This document shows positions 11,293 through 22,205 of a stretch of DNA of 64,000 nucleotides, piece after piece. Location: positions 18,080,001 to 18,144,000 of the forward strand of contig JASXTE010000007.1 in NCBI GenBank assembly GCA_030280995.1, given 5' to 3'. Both the position numbers and the translations under genes were made by a program. Under the pieces are notes generated by a model that saw only the letters and a program-made list of their open reading frames with translations, had not been told where the DNA came from and searched no databases. The DNA is from Hemileia vastatrix. Taxonomy: Eukaryota > Basidiomycota > Pucciniomycetes > Pucciniales > Zaghouaniaceae. Within the stretch, counting starts at the first letter, position 1, and every line of letters begins with the position of its first letter.

Positions 11293-11963
11293 ATGTCCAC
11301 ATTCTTTCTTCATCCAACCACCATGTTCAACCTTCTTCCCAATTCTGCCTCTGAAATGGGTCCTTGCCAATACTGCATCGACAATAATTTAATCTGCACC
11401 ATGACACCACCTGTCCATCCATACAGAACTTCCTGCGATGTCTGCCAATCTAGAAAGAAGACCTGCCACATACCTGGTCCACTATCTTCTGCAACAGATT
11501 CACCTCCACCGCAACCTGGTCCATCTTCTGCCAGCACAAAAAGGTCTAGGCCATCCATCCTGATACCCAGATTAATCAAAAAGCTTCACCCTTCCCAGAA
11601 GAGTGCCATAACCCATAAAACAACTAGTTCCACCATCCCTGGTCCATCTTATGGTAAAGAACTTTCATTTCTCCCTTCAACTTTAAAACTGATGACTTCT
11701 CAGTTCCTCCATCTTCTGATAGTGATGATAACAATGTAGGATCCATTCCACCACCAACACAAAACCACTTGCCCACTATCAAGGCCAAGTTCCAACAACA
11801 CACATCTCAACAGAAACAACTTCTGCTTCACTACTTCCAATCCACTCCTGCTAGAGATCCACAGGACATTGAGAACAGAAGACACCTCATTCACCAGTTC
11901 AAGGCTAATTCTGAACACTTCATTTCATCTCTTGATTCCCTCTATAATTCCACTAGTACTTGA
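11293..11963 (+). pseudogene. Antisense gene 1 of element C: protein with a Cys6 zinc-cluster-like motif
   Basis: The gene lies on the plus strand, opposite to the retrotransposon, just inside the 3' LTR. The first frame, with methionines at 11293 and 11323, contains CQYCIDNNLIC, then CDVCQSRKKTC: a CX2CX6C half followed 13 residues later by CX2CX5C. The spacing resembles fungal Zn2Cys6 clusters, and a basic RKK lies in the second half. A Pro/Ser-rich linker follows. Near 11660-11690 the frame shifts; the second part has DDFSVPPSSDSDDNN and the helical PTIKAKFQQHTSQQKQ region, ending at a stop at 11961-11963. The function is unknown. DNA or RNA binding is inferred from the cysteine pattern only. 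Confidence 0.55.
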
Positions 11964-12019
11964 GTTTGATTCAGAAAGAAAAATTGACCACACCCTCTAT
12001 AAGATGTAACCACAAAACA

Positions 12020-12790
12020 ACCCTCAGTTTTAAGTCTTGGGGGACCATCCTCATTTTATAGTCTTGGGGGACTCAAAAACCCTCAGTTTAAAGTCTTGGG
12101 GGACTCAAAAACCTAAATCATAAACCCAGAACCAGAGATCAACCACATTAAGACACAGAGGAAAACTTAAATTCTGGGGTAATTGTAAATAGAGTTGCCA
12201 GCCCATCAATTACCCCCAAACTTGCCTTTGCTGAATTCGGAGGCTCCTCCTGTGGATACCCTCCACCAATCTTTCAAAACCAATTCCAACAACAAAAACT
12301 CGTTCCTCAGTTTATAGTCTTGGGGGACTCACAACCCTCAGTTTAAAGTCTTGGGGGACTAACACAGTGTTCAGTTTAAAGTCTTGACGGACTAGTCTTG
12401 ATAAAATCTTGAAACCAGCCAGTTTAAATTCTTGGAGGACTAACAGAAACCAGATTTTAGTTTAAAGTCTTGATGGACTGCTCTTGATACCATAGATTTT
12501 TCAGTTTAGAGTCTTGATGTATTAATCTTGATAAAAAATATTGAAACCAGCCAGTTTAAAGTCTTGGAGGACTAACAGAAACCAGATTTTAGTTTAAAGT
12601 CTTGATGGACTGACAGAAACCAGATTTCAGTTTTAAGTCTTGATGGACTGCTCTTGATACCATAGATTTTTCAGTTTAGAGTCTTGATGGACTAATCTTG
12701 ATAAAAAATATTGAAACCAGCCAGTTTAAAGTCTTGGAGGACTAACAGAAACCAGATTTCAGTTTAAAGTCTTGATGGACTGACAGAATT
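12020..12790 (-). repeat. Mini-hairpin array in element C, about 15 copies
   Basis: On the plus strand each copy reads CAGTTTAAAGTC, a six-base loop such as TTGGGG, TTGATG or TTGGAG, then GACT and often AACAG. Copies lie near 12024, 12053, 12082, 12308, 12337, 12371, 12420, 12460, 12501, 12551, 12591, 12629, 12671, 12721 and 12760. AGTC pairs with GACT, and GTTT can pair with AAAC across a bulge. Spacing is irregular at first and near 40 bp later. The same family fills 20723-21790 in element B. Minus strand is given because that is the element's sense strand. Confidence 0.85.
12176..12216 (-). repeat. Hairpin module GGGGTAATTG / CAATTACCCC, copy 1
   Basis: The ten-base arms at 12176-12185 and 12207-12216 are perfect inverse copies around a loop containing TAGAG and CCAGCCCAT. 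Related copies are at 15303-15344, 15567-15607 and 22624-22664. Confidence 0.75.
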
Positions 12791-12932
12791 TTGCATAAAA
12801 TAGACGCAGCCAATTTCATACAGACCACCCCTACAGCCAACCTGCTAAACTTCCACCTTCACTTCATCATCTACCCATCACTGACAAAAATCTCCTCCTA
12901 TCCCTTTCCATCATCTTTTCTCACCACAGATC

Positions 12933-14484
12933 ATGGCTGGATCTCCTGATGTTAACCCTTCTACTCCCCCTTGCTTCACTGCTCCCAAGGACTATTCCTG
13001 CAAACAGTGCATCCACATGTGCAGACCTTGCACATTCACTCTTCCAAATCCTGAATCCAAATTCTACAACAGGGCTAGTGATTCTTGCTATTCCAAAAAG
13101 AAAAGATGTGACAGAGACACCAACTACCCTATTCCTCCGCCTTCTCCTTCTCACAAATACATCTCCAGATCCCCTACCAGATCCCCAGAGATTGGTCCTT
13201 CCTCTTCCTCTTTATCTTCAGAACCTTCCAGAAGATCCAGAAGCCCAGCTTCCAGAACTCTTCCCAAAAGACCAGCCTTAGCTTCCCAAGAAACTTCTTT
13301 TATCTCTGCAAAATTTGCTCCAAAAGCTTCAAGATCAACTCCCAGGCTTCTAGACCATGTCCAGGCGGCCTGCCGGCCTCACTGGACAGTGAAAATCCGG
13401 CTCAAAATCTCCAAAAACAACCGGAAAACAGCCAAATTCCATCAATCAACGAAAACAACTCTACACAATCACCTCCCACTGCTCCCAGAGCAATGAAGCC
13501 AACTCTTCCAAGGTACAAAAACTTCAAATTTTCCCAAACTTCTAGGAGACCTGCCAGAGAACCCCAAGAAGAAACCAGAACACCCCACACTGCACCCCAG
13601 CAACAACTTCGTCCCCAACTAAGACAAAGAAACTACACCTCTCCTCTGTCAGCCAACTATTCTTCTGACAGTTCCATCTCTTCAAAAGCTCCATCCAGAA
13701 GAGATCAATCTGCTTCCAAATCACCCTCTCCTGCTCCATCTTTTAACAACCCTGGTACTCCATCACCAGCACCTCCTCCATCTGAATCCAACAGAAATAA
13801 CAACCACAACAACAACAACAATCCCACTGCTCCAACTAGACCCCAGGAACATCAGCCTCCTAGTTCACCTTCTCAAAATCTTTCAGAGAAAGACCAAGAG
13901 AATCCATATCTTTCCCTAGTTGATCCACCCACTATGACCATTACAAAATTGTCAGAGATCCAAATTCCAGCTGCTTACAAATTTGATGAGCTTCCAATCT
14001 GTAAGTACAAAATTAATTATCCCATTTCTTCAACAAAAATAATTACTGATCCAATTCTTCTTTTCTAGTTGGCACCCCTCCTCCTGAATCTATTATTGGA
14101 GTTGGCCAACCTCTTGAAACTTCTTTGACCCTGGATTATGGAGACATGAAGAAACACCTAAGCACCATGTGTTCCAACATGCTAAAAGCCTTTGCCCTCC
14201 ATGGACCTTTGAATGACTTTGAAAAATCCCTGAGAAAGCGCCTGTTGGATGACCACTGGAAAATGTCTAGGATCATTAAAAACACCCTCCAGCACTCCAT
14301 TCCTGCCTCTTCTTCTTCCTCCTCTGAACTTCCCTCTAATCCAATTCCTGACCATTACAATCCCTATAATCTTTCCAGCAGGATGCACTTCAAAGAACAC
14401 AGTGCTTCCCACAATCCCAACAAAAAACAAAAACGTCATCACCATCCGGACCAGCCTCCAGAAGCTTCATCATCCAGACAATGA
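12933..14484 (+). pseudogene. Antisense gene 2 of element C: Cys-cluster, Ser/Pro-rich protein with one intron
   Basis: The plus-strand gene starts at the ATG at 12933 (MAGSPDVNP). Residues about 28-66 hold CKQCIHMCRPC, then CYSKKKRC, a cluster similar to antisense gene 1. A long Ser/Pro/Arg-rich disordered part follows, then an Asn run. The frame changes once, near 13340, between the two main open stretches (12933-13496 and 13493 on). A GT-AG intron of 68 nt lies at 14001-14068 and joins DELPI to FGTPPPES in frame. The C-terminal exon has a helical segment (DYGDMKKHLSTMCSNMLKA), then a basic tail with a nuclear-localisation-like KKQKRHHH. The clean intron and a single frameshift suggest recent coding function. 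The role is unknown. Confidence 0.6.
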
Positions 14485-14940
14485 GCTCCTGCAAAAAGAT
14501 TAGAAACATAATAATAATATAAAACAATTAATAAAAATAATTTCAGAATTTTTTTTTTTTTTTGGTTGTATCTACCAATATACTAAAATTAAAAATTAAT
14601 AAATGAAATGAAATGAAATAAGATAAATGAAATAAAATAAAATATAAAAAATAATACAAATGGTATCCCCCAGCCAATTGATGAGCTGATCCCCTGATAC
14701 CTTACCCACATCCAAGTGCACCTTGATGTGGATACACAATTTAATCTTTTAAATGATTAACAGAAATCAAAAATCAAAAAATTTAGAAATTCAAAAGATA
14801 ATAAAAATAATGAAACACAGAAACACATGAAATAAATAATAAATAAATAAAAAAAGAAAATAGCATTGCCCGGCCAATTGATGAGCCTTTCCCCACCAAT
14901 GCTTGCCCACATCCAGGTGACCCTGATGTGGTAACACCCT
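14485..14940 (-). repeat. AT-rich spacer with two copies of the CCACATC hairpin module
   Basis: Two copies of a module of about 80 bp lie at 14667-14745 and 14865-14935. Each has GGCCAATTGATGAGC or close variants, then CCACATCCAAGTG followed by CTTGATGTGG, which folds into a short hairpin. A third copy is at 22206-22286 in element B, also upstream of the other hairpin modules. The rest is simple A/T sequence. Confidence 0.7.
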
Positions 14941-15107
14941 ACATTTTTGATTTTATAATTTTAAACAACCCCCATAAAAAATTAAAAGAAAAAAAGAGAA
15001 AAAAGAAAATAATCTAAAACTGCTATCTAGCAAAAACATAACTGCAAAATCAAAGAAATTCCAGCTCCATAGATGGTTCAGTAAGGGAAAGTCCAATCCA
15101 TAGAAAT

Positions 15108-15163
15108 GATCACTGGGTGGGCTCCCTCCAATAAGTAAAAATGATGGGAGACCACCAGTGATC
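15108..15163 (-). repeat. Hairpin module GATCACTGGGTGG / CCACCAGTGATC, copy in element C
   Basis: The left arm at 15108-15120 and the right arm at 15152-15163 pair fully apart from one bulged G. A second copy is at 22347-22402 in element B, in the same relative position. Confidence 0.7.
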
Positions 15164-15206
15164 CACCACCAATCTGAAAGAACCAAAGATAAAGAAGCCA
15201 GTCCCA

Positions 15207-15753
15207 AACCAGTTTAAAGTCATAGTGGACTTGAAACCTGAATAATAAACAACAGAACTAGAATTCAACTAGGAAAAACAAAAGACTTGAGACAGACATT
15301 CTGGGGTAACTGTTCTACAGAGCAGCCAGATCATCAATTACCCCCACACTTGCCAAAATAAAATCTAGAAGCCCCCCCTGGGTACCTTCTAACAAAAACA
15401 CAACTTCCAACGCAAAAAAAAAACCAAAACCAATAAGATTGAAGAGACCAGCACATGAAAACCAGAGGAAATTCCAGTTTAAAGTCATAGAGGACTAAAA
15501 CCTGTGAAAAGAAACCAATACTAGGGTTCAACCAAATTAAGAGAAAGGGTTGGAAACAGACAATCTGGGGTAACTGTTGATAGAGCAGACAGCCCATCAG
15601 TCACCCCTACACTTGCCAAGATAAAATCTAGAAGCCCCACCCATGGGTACCTTCAAACAAAAAAGTTTCCAACACAAAAGTTGCTCTGCAACACCACAAA
15701 AATTCCAAAACAAAAAAAGAACGTTCCATAGTTTATCCTCATTTCGGAGTCCA
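15207..15753 (-). repeat. Mixed hairpin block: three mini-hairpins and two GGGGTAACTG modules
   Basis: Mini-hairpins lie near 15210 and 15476 (loops ATAGTG and ATAGAG) and near 15729 (TTTATCCTC type). GGGGTAACTG modules lie at 15303-15344, with right arm CAATTACCCC, and at 15567-15607, with right arm CAGTCACCCC. The second right arm follows the change of ATTG to ACTG in its left arm, a compensating pair. The last mini-hairpin overlaps the 3' end of the pol frame (RNEDKL). Confidence 0.75.
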
Positions 15754-18700
15754 TCTTCTTCATGCCTAGTGCCTCTGGGATAAAACCTCTTCAATTGGTC
15801 TGAAGCCACCCTCTTTTTCAAGACTGCACCATCCAACTCTTCCAAAACATAAGAACCTCCAGACGCCTGAGATCTGACTCTTTAAGGTCCATTCCATCAG
15901 TCAGCAAACATTTTCCCCCACTGACTCTCCAAACTTCTATTATACACCAAAACCAAACAACCAGGTTTCAAGGGATTCCTGAGTCTATGAGCCAACTTCT
16001 TGTCCCAGTACCTGACTGATTGATTCCTAATCTTTATCATTCTAGAGTATGTCTTCTCTTGACATTCCTCTCTACATTCCAACTGTTGCATCCTGGCACA
16101 GAGCAAATCTTCTGTTGAGTGCACGTCATCCCAATCAATTCCAAGATAAGAGACAGCTTCCAAGTCCACTGGTAGAATGGCTTTCTGACCAAACATTAAC
16201 TCATAAGGAGAATAGCCAGTTGTCCTCTTCACAGTGACCCTATCAGCAAATAACACCAAGGGTAAATAATGCCTCCACTTTTCAGCACTATCTCCACACA
16301 TCCTCACCAAAGCATTCTTGATAACTTGATGGCCTCTTTCAACCATGCCTTCAGCTTCAGGATAATACGGTGTAGCCACTCTAACCCTAGAACCAACACT
16401 AGCCACAGCTTCTTTAAATTCGTCACCAAACTCTGGCCCACCATCAACAGTCACCAACTTCATCAACCCATACCTATAAATCCACTCCTTCTTCAAAAAC
16501 TCTGCCACATTCTTGGCAGCCACATTAACCAGAGGCACTGCCTCAACCCAACCAGACAAATCATCCCTAGCAACAATCAAGTATTTATACCTGCCCTCTT
16601 TAATATGGACAGCATCCAGACTGACCCTTCCAAAAACAGTTGATTTTCCAGTAGCACGGCCTACCTCTTTAGGTTTCAAGTGACTTCTTCTTTGACATTC
16701 ATCACAAGATTGAACCCAACCCTGCACAGCCAACTTCATACCTGGCCACCAAAATCTGTCTGCTACTCTTCTATAAGTCTCCCCAAAGCCTCTATGACCT
16801 AGGTCTTCATGCAAAGACTTCAAAACCAATTCTTGACCCTTCTTCTGAGTCACCACCACTTGAGGATTAGGATGTCTCCTTCTCATCAACCGCCTTCCTG
16901 ACACATAAAATCCAGGACTCTTCTTCTTGATTGCCAACCAAGTATCATCATCACAACTATCTGGCCTCTCCAAGGTCAACAGATATTCCACCATAATAAA
17001 ATAAAGCCCAGACTGACCCCAGGTCTCATCTTCAAAATCCAACAAAACAACATCTAAGGGTACAACTCTGTCATCAAAATCACCAGTGTGAACATGAGCC
17101 AATTGACCAGCCCAACCAGAATACCAATCCTTAAATATTGGCACGTCCTTCTCTTTTCACTGAACCTTGTGGGAATCCAGTTCTCTAACAAAAACACCCT
17201 TTTCCAATTTTGAGCTGTCCCAAACAACAACTCCATCTTCATCAACAAAAACATCCTGATCACCAGAATCAAGATCAGATCCAGCCAGTCTAGCCTCTTG
17301 GGGGAGGTCAGAAAAATCTTCAGCACCCTTTGTGCTGGCCCTAACCACTGGAACATCCCCATAAAACTCTTCAGCATCAGAATCTTCATCTGTAGGTGGC
17401 CTCCTTGATAATCCATCAGGCATAGTAAAAGTTTTACCTGGTTTGTGTACCAGGTCAAAAGAAAAATGTTGAATAAATGCCACCCACCTATTCATTGGAG
17501 CATTTGGAAGACTAGGCGTATTGATCATCTGAACCAAGGATTTTGCATCCACCTGCAGCTCAAAATGATGCCCCCACAAAACCGTCTGTAGATTCTTAAA
17601 AATTTTTGCTACACCACACAATTCCAACTTAGGTTGAGAATACCTAGATTCCACCTCATTAAACACCACAGACTCATATCTTACTGGCCTGACCCTCCCA
17701 GTCTTATCCTCCTGAGACAAAACAGCACCAGCAGCAATATAACTTGAGTCCACTGCCAGATAAATTTTTCCAGCACCAACACCATAATCCAACTTGTGAA
17801 GAAAAATATCTTCACCAACCACCTTTTTTAACTTCTGAAAAGCTTCTTCACACTCTTCAGTCACTTCTCAATCTACATCTTTTCTGGTCAACCTCCTTAA
17901 AGTTGAAGCCAACAAAGAAAAATCCTTAATAAAAATCCTGACATACACACATACACCCAAAAATCCCCTGACTTCAGTAGTATTTTTAGGCCTTGGCCAT
18001 GACTGAATTTTATTAATCTTCTTCTTCGCCATAATCCTTCCCTCTTTACATACAACATGACCCAGAATTTCCAAAGCAGGAACACAACAAAAGAATTTTG
18101 ACCCTGAAATGGTCAAACCAGCCTCTTCAATCCTAAGCAACACTCTTTCTAATGTTATTGCATATTCCCAGACAAACCTCCTTATGCCAGGGTTCTCCGC
18201 TAACACCTCATTACCATAATCAGTGGATGATTCTTTAATTCCACCATCATCAATAAAAATACCACCATGAGTAGGAACCTCATCCTGTAAAATCCAATCC
18301 ATCTGTGCTTGATAAACTGCTACTGAATTAGTTGCTCCTTGAGGCAACCTAGAGAGCTGAAATCTTCCCAAAGGAGTCTCAAAAGTTGTGAGAGGCCTTG
18401 AATCCGTATGGAGTTCCCTCTCATCATAACCACCCATAATATCACCCAAACCATAACACACCCTTCCAGCAAAAGCTTCAAAAAAATCCTTTGCATTTGG
18501 TGGCATCCCAGCATCCTTGATAGTGACTCTATTCAAGGCTCTAAGATCATGAACCACCCTCAACTTTCCATTCTGCTTTTTTACGCAGAAAAAGGGACTT
18601 GAGTAGCTGGAAGTTGATTGTTTGTATAACCCAGTCCTGAATCTTTCCCTAAAAGTCTCCACAAAATCATCTCTAATAGTGGCTGGAATCGGAATAGGTT

Positions 18701-18891
18701 TTATTTGCCAAGGTTCATGACAAACCACAGGAATCAAGTAAGGTTCCCCATAAGAGTGTTTCAATACACCCCTTTCCTCCTCAACAAACACCACAGCTTT
18801 TTCCTTTAGCACAATAATGTGCAACAAAAACTTCTTTTCTTCTTCAGACAACCACCCATCAGGACCAATTTTAGCAACTTTCAACCTTTCC
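15597..18891 (-). pseudogene. pol of element C, 3' part: RT, RNase H, integrase, GPY/F
   Basis: Reading leftward from the element B insertion: RT with YSSPFFCVKKQNGKLRVVHDL and the catalytic F-I-D-D at 18247-18258; RNase H from KIYLAVDSSYIAAGAVLSQ; integrase zinc domain HEDLGHRGFGE then CDECQ; catalytic D in VSLDAVHI, D in VTVDGGPEF and E in AEGMVERGHQ; then the GPY/F-type tail with GGSYVLEELDG. In-frame stops are few: TGA at about 17865 where B has tryptophan, TGA at 17154-17156, TGA near 15894 where B has arginine, and a TAA soon after. The pol start lies across element B at 31343-32390. Apart from these single-base changes the frame is well kept. Confidence 0.88.
17286..17309 (-). repeat. 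Mini-hairpin copy inside the pol frame of element C
   Basis: On the plus strand it reads CAGTCTAGCCTC, loop TTGGGG, then GAGGTC; CCTC pairs with GAGG. On the coding strand it gives the peptide DLPQEARLAG. Confidence 0.65.
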
Positions 18892-18896
18892 ACGGT

Positions 18897-20059
18897 ATGG
18901 TAAGGTAAACTCTTACAGTCGCCTTGCTGTAAGCAGAATCCGGAGGAGATATGTGGATTTAGCTGAAAACCACGTCCTTCCAATAAAAATAACAAAATGG
19001 GTATTCTAAATCACTAAGCTAACCAATCTACTTGGATCCGATTGATGAAAATAATGAAACTCTAAAATAATTAACGCTTATTGAGATTAAAAGAAAGTGG
19101 CTGTTGATAAAAGAAATACTGATAACAACAATTAAGGTGTACCAGTGAAAGATCTGAAAAGATTGACTTTTATGTTTTTTATAATATTTTGAATTTTTAT
19201 GAGACAGCAATAATCAAGTCCCAGAGATGAAGACCTTTCTAAAGATACCCTGTATGAAGTGTTATTTTAATTGTTGAGTAGTATTTCTAAAATGTTATAT
19301 ATAAAATATAAAGTTATAAGGGTATTACAATTTTATTTAATTTGTTGAGTAATAAAAAATGAGACCGTGGTGGTTAAAGATTATGCTGTATGATGTGTCC
19401 CCCTTTCAATTTCGAGTTTGAGAGTCGCTTAAGTATTCCTAGTCACGTGCCTAAGTTTTCCCCTCCAGAGCTCTTCCAGAGTTAATCCGGAGCCCGTACG
19501 GAGTCCGTACGGAGCCGGAACGGAGTCCGTACGGAGTCCGTACGGAGTCAAAGCGGAGTCCGTACGGAGTCGAAACGGAGTCCGTCCGGACTTCCGGACT
19601 CAATTTAGAACCTTAAAACTATAATAAAAAATCTAGAAAAATTACACATAATAGAGCTACTTCCCCTTTACATACCAAACTAATTTTCGTAGTCTGCGCA
19701 GCTCTAATTACCCCGTGAAAATTCATCAAAGTTAAGTAATTTTTGAAAACGTAAATATTTCTATAAAACTTTAAAATTCATTTAATAATATAAGAAAAAT
19801 AGTAAAAATTCTGGGAAAATTTCCCAAGGTTCTTGAGTGACTTGACTTGATACTTATAAATTTTTAAGACCGTAAAAATAAGTTTTCTCCGTAAAATAAA
19901 TTGTATTGTGTAGGCATTCGCTCGTGACCAATTTCTTCATATTTTAAACTCCAATAAATTAAATAAAACCCTTTTATAAAAATAATAACGCCAATCTTGC
20001 ACGCTTGTAATAACTCCATTTACGTACTTAGGTGCCGTACTAAACTTTAGGCTACCACA
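18897..20059 (-). repeat. 3' LTR of element B
   Basis: It is colinear with 30175-31337. On the minus strand it starts TGTGGTAGCC directly after the polypurine tract GGAGGGAGGA (20060-20069). It contains a CpG-rich minisatellite. Confidence 0.93.
19484..19602. repeat. CpG-rich minisatellite in the 3' LTR of element B
   Basis: About ten repeats of 10-12 bp based on CGGAGTCCGTA, rich in the palindrome TCCGTACGGA, stand out in an AT-rich setting. The same block is at about 30757-30880 in the partner LTR, with few CpG losses. It may be promoter-associated; that is inference. Confidence 0.8.
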
Positions 20060-20075
20060 TCCTCCCTCCAATCGA

Positions 20076-20720
20076 GAATGTCCCCATTCTTAAAACTTTG
20101 CATAAGTGGTTGAGCAATTCCAAAAAAATTATCTTTTCTAATAAAATAATTTGATAAATTTGTTTTAGCTGGTCTTCTTTTAAATCTTTATAATAAAAAC
20201 GTTCTTTCTTCTTCTCTGGCTTGATATAACATAAAATAAAATAAAATAAATCTTGTGATGATTCCACTACTGAGAGCAAGGTTTGAATCCCTTCAGACTC
20301 CCATATACCAGTCTTCCTTCTTGTCACAGCATTGAGAGAGTGGATCTTCCTATGAGCCGAATACTCCTGATTCCAACCTCATAGGGCCCCCCACTGAGCC
20401 GAATTCTATGATTCCAATCTCGCCATAAGGTCCTCCAAGCTTCACACCAAAAAAAAATGGCCTAACTATGAGGCACTAAAAAAAATCATTCCCTAAAATC
20501 CAACTACCATCCTAACTTCTGATTCCTTCATCACAATTTTCAAACTTTGCTATACAGCAAACCCATAAAATACTTTTGCCAGGCTTCCAATAATAATTTT
20601 AACTTTAGACCATGTTAAAGCGCCACAAATTTTACCTAATTAACCATTATGCTTTCTTTAGCATCATCACCACCTAAAATTTTAACCTCCTAAAGCCTAT
20701 CAGCACCCAATTCCAGAAAT
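20076..20720 (-). other. Start of the 3' region of element B, with a tandem hairpin pair
   Basis: There is no convincing gene. At 20349-20385 the arms CCTATGAG and CTCATAGG enclose inner arms GAAT and ATTC. A second, related unit at about 20394-20430 keeps the GAAT/ATTC and GAG/CTC pairs. The remainder is AT-rich. Confidence 0.55.
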
Positions 20721-20722
20721 AA

Positions 20723-21790
20723 TTGAATAACCAGTTTAGAGTCATAGTGGACAGTGATAAATTAAAAGATTGAATAGAGTTATCCAAACAAGATTGACAT
20801 TCCAGTTTAAAGTCTTGGTGGACCAAAAATATAATTGATTGCCAGTTTATGGTCTTGGTGGACCAATGATCGTTTAAGTGCATAAATATCTTGATATATT
20901 CCTAAGTAAGGCCTAGGCTTGACCAAAGATTGAATAAATTTGATAATCCAGTTTAATGTCATAGTGGACCAAACATTTGATCGACAAGTAATCCAGTATA
21001 AGGCCATAGTGGTCCAATGAATGTTGAATTATCCTGCAGATATTAATTTTCCAGTTTAAAGTCATAGTGGACTAAACAATGAATGAACTACCAGTTTAAA
21101 GTCATGGTGGACCAAACAATTAATCGATAAGAAATCCAGTTTAAGGTCATGGTGGACCCAACAGCTTGATAACAGTCCAGTTTAAGGTCTTGGTGGACCT
21201 AACATTTGATAACACTCCAGTTTAAGGTCTTGGTGGACCTAACATTTGATTTATATAAAAAAAAAAATACGTCTCCGAAAATATCCATAAAATCTTGAAA
21301 ATCCTTGAAATTCAGTTTAAAGTCTTGAAGGACTAACAGCTCCATTATAAAATCTTTAATGAAAGTCTTGAAAATTAGCCAGTTTAAAGTCTTGGAGGAC
21401 TAAAAGATCCCAAATATGTATAAAAAAACCTTAAAGAACGTCTTGAACAGTAGCCAGTTTAAAGTCTTGGAGGACTAACAGATCCAAAATACGTGTAAAA
21501 AAAACCTTAAAGAATGTCTTGAACAGAAGCCAGTTTAAAGTCTTGGAGGACTAACAGATCCAAAATACGTGTAAAAAAAACCTTAAAGAATGTCTTGAAA
21601 AGTAGCCAGTTTAAAGTCTTGGAGGACTAAAAGATCCAAAATACGTGTAAAAAAAAACCTTAAAGAATGTCTTGAAAAGTAGCCAGTTTAAAGTCTTGGA
21701 GGACTAACAGATCCAAAATACGTGTAAAAAAAAACCTTAAAGAATGTCTTGAAAAGTAGCCAGTTTAAAGTCTTGGAGGACTAACAGATG
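20723..21790 (-). repeat. Main mini-hairpin array of element B, 17 copies
   Basis: Copies begin near 20723, 20803, 20843, 20948, 20995, 21053, 21091, 21137, 21177, 21216, 21314, 21380, 21456, 21530, 21606, 21688 and 21760. The left half has AGTC-type loops ATAGTG or TTGGTG. Some have GGTC paired with GACC instead of AGTC with GACT (21177, 21216). From 21380 the copies sit in a tandem repeat with a period of about 76 bp that includes a run of A. No reading frame is kept. Variation in stems is mostly pairwise, which is what structure conservation would give. Confidence 0.88.
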
Positions 21791-21839
21791 TCTTGAAGTA
21801 AAATCCCATATGTATTGAGTTCCCCTAGACCCTGTTTCC

Positions 21840-22059
21840 TGTCTAAACTAAATGAATAAAACTAAAAAAAAAATAGAATGAAGACCGAAAAATAAAACTA
21901 AGAAATATAATAATATTTTTGATTTAGTTAATTAATTAATTAATTATTTTTTTTATTTTTTTTTATTATTTTATTTTTATTTATTATTTTATTTTATTTT
22001 TATTTTATTTTTATTTTTATTTTTATTATTATTATTATTTTTTTTTTAATTTAATTTAA

Positions 22060-22090
<31 letters not shown>

Positions 22091-22205
22091 AAATAAAAGA
22101 TTTTAGAAAAGATAGTTTTGAAATAAAAGTTAAAATTTAATTTTAAAGAAAGTTAAATAAATGTGAAAAGAAAGATAAAAAAAGTACTAAAATAAAATTT
22201 TAAAA
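21840..22205. repeat. AT-only low-complexity tract
   Basis: Long runs of TTTAT and TTAAT repeats and poly-T lie here, with no gene. It lies between the mini-hairpin array and the other hairpin modules of element B. Confidence 0.85.

Noticed and set aside
16049..17929. Plus-strand open frames opposite integrase and RNase H of element C
   Set aside because: Same reason: no motif, no start context, and fully inside a recognised pol.
21370..21790. Regular repeats with similar spacers, like a CRISPR array
   Set aside because: The spacers are near-identical, not unique; the setting is a eukaryotic retrotransposon and no cas genes exist. It is a tandem repeat that contains the mini-hairpin.
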